Assembly: GCA_963674835.2 (NCBI GenBank)
Contig: CAXXKC010000001.1
Coordinates: 1,178,001 to 1,242,000, forward strand
DNA length: 64,000 nucleotides
Source of the DNA: G963674835 sp963674835
Lineage (GTDB): Bacteria; Planctomycetota; Planctomycetia; Pirellulales; Thermoguttaceae
Direction: 5' to 3'
Shown: piece by piece, positions 26,603 to 32,992 of the stretch
How positions within the stretch are numbered: the first letter of the stretch is position 1
Layout: the number at the start of each line of letters is the position of its first letter
Position numbers and translations under genes: made by a program
Notes under the pieces: model-generated
Told to the model about the DNA's origin: nothing
Databases searched by the model: none
The model's input: only the letters and a program-made list of their open reading frames with translations

Positions 26603-27528
26603 GTCAAAGCGATTACAGAGATCACCGATGAGGGAGACAACGTGGTCGATTTCTCGCCCCTGGGACAAGACAGCCCGGCTCATGCGGTTGACTGGCTGAA
26701 CCCCGGCGGCGCGGTGACTGCCACGTCGCTCGCAACGCATCCCAGTTTGGGCACGGTGTCGGTCGGCGACGAGGGCCAGCAGTCGAACGTCGAGTATGGG
26801 CTGAACGTGGAACCCCATGTTGATCCGATCCAAGGCGACGAGCGCGGCGTTCGTTGCGAGCCTATTCCTTACGAGGTGCGTTTTGTCGACGTCGGCACCA
26901 AGATGACGCACTCTGCGGTGATCGAATGGGGGGACGGCAGCGGCTGGGACCTGCTCTACGGCAAGTCAGGCAACGACGTTCTCCTCGGTGGCTCAGGCGG
27001 TGACCGCCTCTTCGGTGGTCCTGGAAGAGACTTGTTGATCGGGGGCTTATTGGGTCCTGCATTGGAACTGGAACGAGGCCGACCATCGGGAGGCCGAAAG
27101 ATCAGGACTGGGTTGGACCCCTTGTTCCGTTTTCAATACAGGCATCAATAGGAGCCGATGAACTCTATGGCCAGTGGAATGACGATATCTTGATCGGCGG
27201 CATTACGGATTACGATGCCGATCAGGGTGCTCTTGGAGCCATCATGGCCGAGTGGAGCCGACTTGATTTGGCGATTGACGCCAGGATAGCGAATCTGAAC
27301 GTCGGAGTTGGAGCAAATAGCGCCGTTGCGATTGCGTTTGGAAAGACAGTCAAGGATGATGTACCAGCACGCGACCTGTTGTTCGGCGGTTGCGGGGCCG
27401 ACTGGCTTCTGACCTTCGACCACGACTGGATTCTCGACCGCAGCCCGTGGGATCGGGCGATTACGCCAGTCCCTCCTTGGAAACTGCGGGGACTTTGGTA
27501 CTATTCCACTTCGCCACTCGATTTCTGA
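26603..27528 (+). pseudogene. RTX-type (hemolysin-type calcium-binding) protein relic, interrupted by a MITE
   Basis: The left part (to 27049) ends in calcium-binding nonapeptides 'GKSGNDVLLGGSGGDRLFGG' and 'GRDLLIGG', after a PKD-like 'AVIEWGDGS'. The right part (from 27151) resumes with 'GADELYG', 'NDDILIGG' and a C-terminal block 'MAEWSRLDLAIDARIANL...' typical of planctomycete surface RTX proteins. Between them lies the 99-bp MITE plus a duplicated TA (27050-27150). Removing these 101 bases rejoins the Leu codon at 27047-27049 to GGA at 27151 and restores one frame. The N-terminus is also absent, since the frame begins inside the preceding gene, so the relic was probably already truncated. 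Confidence 0.8.
27050..27148. mobile_element. 99-bp MITE, copy B, inside the RTX relic
   Basis: The element starts TTGGGTCCTGCATTGG, and the reverse complement of its end starts TTGATGCCTGTATTG, giving an imperfect inverted repeat. It is flanked by TA at 27048-27049 and 27149-27150. It differs from copy A (20705-20803) at two positions: near the left end and in the middle, AGGACTGGG against AGGATTGGG. Insertion occurred at the TA of a TTA leucine codon of the RTX gene and shifts the frame. Confidence 0.85.
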
Positions 27529-27559
27529 GCAAGAAGCGTTACGCGGAACCTGGTGCGTG

Positions 27560-28102
27560 ATGGACAGTCGACAGGCAGTACGCCTGAGCAAGTTTCTGAG
27601 CCTCGTGTTACGCCATCGGCCTGAGGCTGCCGGTGTGTCTCTGGATCCCCAGGGCTGGGTGGGTGTAGACGAACTGTTGGCCGGTGCGAGGCGGCACGGG
27701 GTTGCAATCACGCCAGAGGAGCTTCGGCACGTCGTCGCCGCCAGCGATAAACAGCGGTTCGCCCTGTCCGAAGACGGTCGGCAAATTCGCGCCAATCAAG
27801 GCCATAGCCGACCCGTTGACCTCGGGCTCCAGCCTGTACGTCCACCGACCACGCTGTTCCATGGCACCGTCGAGGACAGCGTGCAGTCCATCCTCGCAAC
27901 CGGCCTTGAGCGGCGGTCCAGGCAGTACGTTCATCTGTCCGCGGATGTCGATACCGCTCGGAAGGTCGGCGCTCGCCGGGGCAAACCGGTCATTCTGCGC
28001 GTGGACGCGGCGGCAATGGCTGCTGCGGGGCACTCTTTCTACCTGTCGGAGAACGGCGTGTGGCTTGTGGAGGCAGTCCCACCGCAGTATATCTCCAGGT
28101 GA
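27560..28102 (+). CDS. kptA: RNA 2'-phosphotransferase KptA/Tpt1
   Basis: This 180-residue protein matches the Tpt1/KptA family over its whole length. In eukaryotes Tpt1 removes the 2'-phosphate left at a tRNA splice junction, using NAD+ and releasing ADP-ribose 1'',2''-cyclic phosphate. Bacterial homologues are active but their natural substrate is unclear. Seen here are 'LVLRHRPE' (Arg18-His19), 'IRANQGHS' with the conserved His82, 'FHGT' at about 100-103 and 'YVHLS' at about 123-127, covering the NAD+ and RNA phosphate site. ATG 27560 directly follows an in-frame GTG at 27557. It stands alone between the RTX relic and a methyltransferase-like gene. Confidence 0.93.
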   Translation: MDSRQAVRLSKFLSLVLRHRPEAAGVSLDPQGWVGVDELLAGARRHGVAITPEELRHVVAASDKQRFALSEDGRQIRANQGHSRPVDLGLQPVRPPTTLFHGTVEDSVQSILATGLERRSRQYVHLSADVDTARKVGARRGKPVILRVDAAAMAAAGHSFYLSENGVWLVEAVPPQYISR

Positions 28103-28247
28103 GAGCGCGGCCGCTTGCCAAATGGACGAAGCGGCGAACCGCTCGGTGGTGCCGGGCCGATGGGTGCGCCGCCTCGCGTACCATGGCAGGGCGTGGTATA
28201 ACGGCTTGCACGTAGTCCGCTGAGTTGGGCTGTGGAAGGATAGATAG

Positions 28248-28997
28248 GTGTTGTCAACGAATCGATTCACGGCCCATTTGGCAGTGGTCCTGGCCGCACT
28301 TTGCGGCGGCGGATCCTTGTTGCTCTTTGGCGTGTTCCTGATCGCCGGGTCCTTCACCGCTGTCCCTCTGGACATCTCAGAACCGATGGCCTTGCTGTGG
28401 GACGGGTTCCTATCCGCAGTCTTCTTTCTTCAACATAGCGGGATGAGGCGATCCTCATTTCGTCGTTGGCTTTCGTCCCGCATACCCTCCCGCTACTACT
28501 CGGCAACGTACGCGATCGTGTCCGGCCTGGTTCTTACCGCCGTCTTGCTCCTTTGGCAACGATCGCACACGGCATTCTTTGAAACACAAGGGCTTCTGCA
28601 GATTCTGCTCCGCACTCCATTCCTCCTTGCCATCGCCGGCTTCGCGTGGAGTGTTTGGGCACTCCGACCATTCGACCCCTTTGGCCAGATCTCCCTTCTC
28701 ACGCACCTGGAGGACGAGCAACTGGCTCCGCACCTGGTAATCCGAGGTCCCTATCTCTGGGTCCGTCATCCACAGTATCTCTTCACGTTGGGTCTCATCT
28801 GGGCGACTCCCTCCTTGAGTTTGGACCGCTTGCTTTTCAATGTCCTTTGGACGTTCTGGATCGTCGTCGGAGCTCACCTTGAGGAGAGGGACCTCGTTGC
28901 CCAATTCGGTGAGAGCTATCGTCGGTATCAAGGTACCGTTCCGATGTTCTTTCCGTGGAAGGGGCGTGCGGGGATGGTGTTTGAGCGGCCCGAGTGA
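28248..28997 (+). CDS. isoprenylcysteine-methyltransferase-like integral membrane protein
   Basis: The 249-residue membrane protein has about six transmembrane segments. Its C-terminal half carries the ICMT/PEMT signature: 'GPYLWVRHPQYLF' at about 165-177 and 'EERDLVAQFGESYRRYQGTVPMFFP' (E-x-R-L...FG..Y..Y...VP...P), which in the family binds S-adenosylmethionine next to the membrane. The translation begins at GTG 28248 with GAAGGA upstream. It may methylate a lipid or membrane thiol substrate; NnrU-like proteins of similar layout have unclear roles. It is convergent with the DUF4838 gene 63 bp away. Confidence 0.8.
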   Translation: MLSTNRFTAHLAVVLAALCGGGSLLLFGVFLIAGSFTAVPLDISEPMALLWDGFLSAVFFLQHSGMRRSSFRRWLSSRIPSRYYSATYAIVSGLVLTAVLLLWQRSHTAFFETQGLLQILLRTPFLLAIAGFAWSVWALRPFDPFGQISLLTHLEDEQLAPHLVIRGPYLWVRHPQYLFTLGLIWATPSLSLDRLLFNVLWTFWIVVGAHLEERDLVAQFGESYRRYQGTVPMFFPWKGRAGMVFERPE

Positions 28998-29060
28998 AAT
29001 CCGAGCCGCCCTCACGCTCTGCCCCTCTCCCGCTTGCAGGCGAGGGGAGAATCGCGATGG

Positions 29061-30908
29061 TCAGGGAGTCTTCTTCTCTCTTTGGATGGAGTCTCGCCAG
29101 GCCTTGAGGTTCTCGTCCAGGTCCGGGGCGCCTTCGCGCAGGCACGTGATGTGGTTACGACGAGCAACAGCCTCGAACGTGGCGATGAGGTTCGCATAGT
29201 CGTCGCCCCAGCGGGTCGGTCCCTGGCGAAGCTGAACGTACGTAATGGGGAGGCGCTCGAGCTGCACGCGGCTGCGGATGACGTCGCTGGTTGCCATCGA
29301 TTCGGCCTTGCCGAACAATGCCGTGGCCTGTTCGAGCAGCTCGCGAGAGAGAAAGGGGGCATCCATGGGATAGCGGATGCCGCCGGCCGGCGCGGCGAGC
29401 GTGTCCATGTTGCGGCTGCGCGCCTGTTCGAGCAGGGCATAGTATTCGAGGATTGGGTCGGCCGCCGCCTCGAAATAGCCGCGGACGAAATCCTCGGTCA
29501 GGGCGGCGACATCCCGCGATGGATCCCAAAGGAGCTTGGCCATCACCCATGCCCGCATCAATGATCGCTCGCCCGGCCCCTGATAAGCCGCCTGGAGCAT
29601 GATGCCCTTGACGTGGTGGGCAAGGTAGAAGTCGACGCTCGGCTTGAGCACGTGCATGTTGGGCATCGGGGCCAGATAGTGGCTGAAGTTCACAAAATAG
29701 TCCCAGATGTACAACTGGTCGCAGGCCTTCGACCAACCGATGATTGCATCCCGATAACGCTTGCTTTCCGGATGGTTGTCGTCGGCGAAGCACGTGATCG
29801 GGTATCGCCACGAGTGCAAGTCGTTGCACAGTTGAATGGCCACGTTCTTGCGCGGCCGAATCACGGCCGGCGGATCGATAGTGTCGAGGTAGGCCAGCGT
29901 GATGATCAGCACATTGGGGTGATCCTTCTCGATGGCCTCGCCGATCTTGTTCACCAGGAAGATCGGCGGGGCTGCGGCGCTTCGGTTCTCGTCGATCAGC
30001 TTCTGGCAGGTGGGGCACGTGCAGTGGCCGCCGCCGTCGTTCGGCGAGACGCTGAAAATCTCACTGTGCGGGTGCCGCTCGATTATCTGAAGGACGTTCT
30101 CCGTAACGACCCTAATGACGTCGGGATTCGTCTCGCACAGTTGCCTCGCCGTCCGCGTGCCGCCGATCATCGAGAAGTACTCGGGGTGGTCCTTCCGGTA
30201 CTTATCGGGAGGAAGGAGGCGGGCATATGTGTGGACAAACAGGCCATCGTAGTCGACGCGGCCCCCGTACTCCTCGGGAACGGCGGCCGAGGGCGAATTG
30301 GTGCGGTTGCGCAGCGACCAGACGGCATCGAAGGCATCGGCGTAGAACGGATCGCGAAGTCGCAGCGGTGGCACGAAGCGGCGCGCGACAGGGGTGAATT
30401 GAAGCCACGACCGCTTTGGGATACGCGCCTCCGAACCGGCGTACCACCGGCAGCCAAGGTCTTCTTCCAAGAGCGCGTAGACCGCGTTGATCGGTCCCCT
30501 GCTACGCCCACCCGTCAACAGTAGCCGCTGGTTATTGGCGACAATCGCGTAGCCTTCGTCGCCAAGTTCGGAGTCGGCTTGGGACAGTTTCGCTTCGACG
30601 AGCCGATTGGTGCGCCCGATGCTGATCTCGGTTGGGATCGGCGCTGACGAATCGGCGACCACCGAGAAAGCAACACCGGTCATCTCGTGCAGCCACTGGG
30701 CCAGGTCCTCCGACGCCTTCTTCTCTTGGGGAGTCGGCTTTTCGGGAATCACGATGACATAATCGGTCTTGCCGTTTGACGCCAAGGTGAGTTTGGGCCC
30801 GGCTTCGCCCTTGGGCTTCAGAGAGTTCGTCCACTCTCCCGCACCGGCGGCGACGGAAGTAAAAAGAGTTAGCGATACCACACACGCGACGCGAGACCAC
30901 CGGCTCAT
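29061..30908 (-). CDS. secreted DUF4838-type protein (alpha-glucuronidase-like architecture)
   Basis: The 615-residue exported protein has a signal peptide (about 1-23). An N-terminal domain with 'TDYVIVIPEKPTPQEKKASE' and 'LLLTGGRSRGPINAVYALLEEDLGCRW' matches the GH67-like helper domain found before alpha-glucuronidase-type barrels. A large DUF4838 region follows, with 'SVSPNDGGGHCTCPTCQ' and a barrel that includes 'AIQLCNDLHSWRYP'. The proteins are usually annotated as of unknown function and are common in polysaccharide-degrading bacteria. AGGAGG lies 11 bases before ATG 30908; the ATG at 30980 adds an unlikely leader. It closes the glycan region on its right side. Confidence 0.8.
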   Translation of the reverse strand: MSRWSRVACVVSLTLFTSVAAGAGEWTNSLKPKGEAGPKLTLASNGKTDYVIVIPEKPTPQEKKASEDLAQWLHEMTGVAFSVVADSSAPIPTEISIGRTNRLVEAKLSQADSELGDEGYAIVANNQRLLLTGGRSRGPINAVYALLEEDLGCRWYAGSEARIPKRSWLQFTPVARRFVPPLRLRDPFYADAFDAVWSLRNRTNSPSAAVPEEYGGRVDYDGLFVHTYARLLPPDKYRKDHPEYFSMIGGTRTARQLCETNPDVIRVVTENVLQIIERHPHSEIFSVSPNDGGGHCTCPTCQKLIDENRSAAAPPIFLVNKIGEAIEKDHPNVLIITLAYLDTIDPPAVIRPRKNVAIQLCNDLHSWRYPITCFADDNHPESKRYRDAIIGWSKACDQLYIWDYFVNFSHYLAPMPNMHVLKPSVDFYLAHHVKGIMLQAAYQGPGERSLMRAWVMAKLLWDPSRDVAALTEDFVRGYFEAAADPILEYYALLEQARSRNMDTLAAPAGGIRYPMDAPFLSRELLEQATALFGKAESMATSDVIRSRVQLERLPITYVQLRQGPTRWGDDYANLIATFEAVARRNHITCLREGAPDLDENLKAWRDSIQREKKTP

Positions 30909-31394
30909 GATGTGTTTTGCCTCCTGCCTGCGTCCTGAGGACGCAAGAAGAACTGAATACAGAGTAACGGTTGACCGCACGTATCGTAAGTTGCCGTCTA
31001 GCGAGTGTCAATCTTCGGTGGGATGGACCGCTGACCGATGCAGCAGTACTGCCGTTGGGCCGCACGAGCGTCTTGCGAGAGTTCTGCGTTGGAGTGCAAC
31101 ACAGTGCCGACCGGGCCGTCCTGATTCGTAAGATGTATCGCCATGCCTAAACCACAGATGAGCCGGTCGTACAAGCTGGCCGGATGGCACACCAGTTGGG
31201 GCGCTCGGCCCGCGTCCGAGAAGACGCAGACTCGATCGAGGAAGTGATCGCCATGCCCTCCAGCCAAACCCAGAAGATCGTCCTAACTCTGATCGAGCGA
31301 TTGCGACCGCTTGAGACGCAGTGGGAGTACGAAGATCAACAGTGTGTGAGAATTGCGCAGCAGTATGCGTCGGCCGGGCGAAGCAGGTAGGGCG
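30909..31394. other. spacer without a recognised gene
   Basis: This is about 490 bp between the DUF4838 gene and the integrase remnant. Short plus-strand frames exist, for example one from ATG 31142 encoding about 34 residues and one ending at 31390 with 'TQKIVLTLIERLRPLETQWEY'. The second is protein-like but too short and in a different frame; they could be pieces of one frameshifted small gene. No repeat was found. It likely represents the degraded interior of an integrated element. Confidence 0.4.
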
Positions 31395-31766
31395 TTAAAC
31401 CTCTTGGGCGCGAGGACCGAAGTCCGCCGCCCGAGTGTGGCCGCAGAGCTTGCGAAACACGCGGAGGGCGCCCGTGCCCCAGACCAACGTCTCGGTGGGC
31501 TTGCCATCGCGGCGGTAGTGCTGCTGTGCCCATTTCCAATAGCGGACTATCAGTTCGGCGACGGTGATCGAAGCCCGTTCGTCCTCAGCGAGGGTGGGCT
31601 GCCTGTCGCCCGCCAGCCATTCTGCAATGAGTCGATCATACTCGACCTTGCTCGCACGGCTACGGTATGGGCCCAAGCAAAGGCCCCGGCCGCAGATAGA
31701 AATGATTGCCTTCCCATGACCCTGAGGTTCGCGGCATCGGGGAACCGCGCGGGTGAGTCGCGGCAT
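31395..31766 (-). pseudogene. tyrosine-recombinase (integrase) N-terminal remnant
   Basis: The 123-residue minus-strand frame reads 'CLGPYRSRASKVEYDRLIAEWLAGDRQ' (split: LGPYRSRAS, EYDRLIAEWLAG), then 'SITVAELIVRYWKWAQQHY' and 'RVFRKLCGHTRAADFGP'. This is the pattern of the Arm/SAM-like N-terminal region of planctomycete phage-type integrases. The catalytic domain with its R...H-x-x-R...Y residues is missing; the frame stops at 31395. It lies downstream of the 3' end of tRNA-Val on the same strand, the usual arrangement for an integrase at its attachment site. It is non-functional. Confidence 0.65.
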
Positions 31767-31794
31767 TGTGCGACCTCTGGAAGAGGCGAACCCG

Positions 31795-31816
31795 CAAAAC
31801 GGTATTTCCCGTTTTG
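31795..31816 (-). terminator. perfect 8-bp hairpin downstream of tRNA-Val
   Basis: CAAAACGG and CCGTTTTG are perfectly complementary around a 6-base loop. The hairpin lies 77 bp beyond the 3' end of the minus-strand tRNA. It has no long U run, so termination is plausible but unproven; it could also be a relic of an attachment or recombinase site. Confidence 0.35.
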
Positions 31817-31892
31817 GCTCGGCCTACTCAGGTCGCACTGCGGACCGTGGGCAGGCGATTCAAGTTGCGATGTCGACGTGGTTTACTCAGAG

Positions 31893-31965
31893 TGGGCGCT
31901 ACTGGGCTCGAACCAGTGACCCCGACCTTGTGACGATCGTGCTCTACCAACTGAGCTAAGCGCCC
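31893..31965 (-). tRNA. tRNA-Val (anticodon CAC)
   Basis: On the minus strand the sequence begins GGGCGCTTAGCTCAGTTGG and ends with the acceptor strand AGCGCCC plus discriminator A. The acceptor stem pairs over 7 bp, the D arm is GCTC...GAGC, and the anticodon stem CGATC/GGTCG closes the 7-base loop GTCACAA with anticodon CAC. The T arm holds GGTTCGAGCCC. CCA is not encoded. All expected invariant bases are present. It decodes GUG. The integrase remnant lies just beyond its 3' end. Confidence 0.97.
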
Positions 31966-32073
31966 GGGGTTTCGAAGCGACTGCGGTTGGCTGCGCTTCA
32001 ATGGCCGATTATCCGAAATCTTGGCCTCCTTGCAAGGGGCTCCCCCGGAATGGATATCGATGGGGCAGGCCGG

Positions 32074-32415
32074 TCAGGGGTCTGCCGACGTGGCCTTGGG
32101 CTCGGCGGGCGGGGGCTCGAACTTCGGGGCCGTGGCTTCGGCATAGTCGTCGACGTCGGGCTCGGACGAGGAACTGCCGGTCGACGAGGACGACGCGGAT
32201 GACGAGTCGGTCGTCGACGTCGGCGAGGAGATCTCGCGAGTGACATTGGCGATCTCGTCCTGGATGCCGCTGAGTCCCTTTTTGAACTCGATCAACTTCT
32301 GCCCGAAGGAACGGCCCACCTCAGGCAATCGCTCGCCGAACAAGAGCACGGCGACGATGCCGATGATGATCATCTCTTGTGCGCCAAAATCCAAGAGAGC
32401 AAACGGTACGTGCAT
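32074..32415 (-). CDS. tatA: TatA/TatE-like twin-arginine translocase component with long acidic tail
   Basis: The 113-residue protein has the Tat pore-subunit layout: a short N-terminus, one membrane helix 'EMIIIGIVAVLLFG' at about 14-27, a hinge 'ERLPEVGRSFG' and the amphipathic helix with 'IEFKKGLSGIQDE'. The C-terminal 45 residues are unusually rich in Ser, Thr, Asp and Pro. TatA subunits form the membrane pore for export of folded proteins with RR signals, such as the one at 25687. It is 53 bp downstream of a second, shorter tatA on the same strand. No tatC is present in the window. Confidence 0.88.
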   Translation of the reverse strand: MHVPFALLDFGAQEMIIIGIVAVLLFGERLPEVGRSFGQKLIEFKKGLSGIQDEIANVTREISSPTSTTDSSSASSSSTGSSSSEPDVDDYAEATAPKFEPPPAEPKATSADP

Positions 32416-32468
32416 GGGCCACTGCCTCGTTTCGGGCCACCCCGCTCAACGGCGTTGTGACCTGCAAC

Positions 32469-32672
32469 TCACTTCTTGACTTCTTCGCTCTCAGGTTTCG
32501 AAGGCGCCTCTTCCGCAGCATCGTCAGACTTGTCTTCGATGCCTTGGATGCCCTTCTTGAATTCCACGACGCCGCGGCCCAACGATCGCATGGTGCTCGG
32601 CAGCCGATTGCCGAAAAGCAACAGGACGATCACGGCGATCACAATGAGTTCCCAATGGCCGATGCCGAACAT
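32469..32672 (-). CDS. tatA: TatA/TatE-like twin-arginine translocase component (short)
   Basis: The 67-residue protein has a single membrane helix (about 6-21, 'HWELIVIAVIVLLLFG'), the 'NRLPSTMRSLGRGVVEFKKG' hinge and amphipathic helix (given in parts: NRLP, GRGVVEFKKG) and a short charged tail. It is a canonical TatA. AAGGA precedes ATG 32672. It leads a two-gene unit with the longer tatA at 32074-32415. Two tatA-type genes in tandem could divide the TatA and TatB roles, since the family cannot be told apart reliably by eye. Confidence 0.9.
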   Translation of the reverse strand: MFGIGHWELIVIAVIVLLLFGNRLPSTMRSLGRGVVEFKKGIQGIEDKSDDAAEEAPSKPESEEVKK

Positions 32673-32992
32673 GGAGAGATCCTTGCAAGGGAAAACGCGG
32701 TGCCGACCCCAGCGAAACTCACCTCGCGGAAGGGCCCCGACACCCCGGCCCAGACGCTAGTGGGTGGCACGCGCGCGGTAAAGGTAGGAAGTAACGCTCC
32801 TATCCCATTCTACTGGCACAAAAACGCGTGTCAAACGTCGGCCGCCGGGCCTTCGCCGGGCGCGATTCGGCGCGCTGCCAAGTTCGTGGATGGCCCCCCT
32901 GCCGTTCCGCGGAACATGGACGGCGTAAACAGAGGCCTGATCGCGACGATCGGGGTGCGACCGGTTGCGCGCCAGGCGGGCGAGGAGGCGTT
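32673..32992. other. intergenic spacer
   Basis: This is 320 bp between the end of the ExbB/ExbD operon and the tatA pair, all on the minus strand. No gene, RNA or repeat of note is seen. It probably holds the terminator of the operon and the tatA promoter, but no strong hairpin with a U run stood out. Confidence 0.45.

Noticed and set aside
26603..27528. A functional RTX calcium-binding protein
   Set aside because: It is split by an inserted element and lacks an N-terminal start, so it is called a pseudogene.
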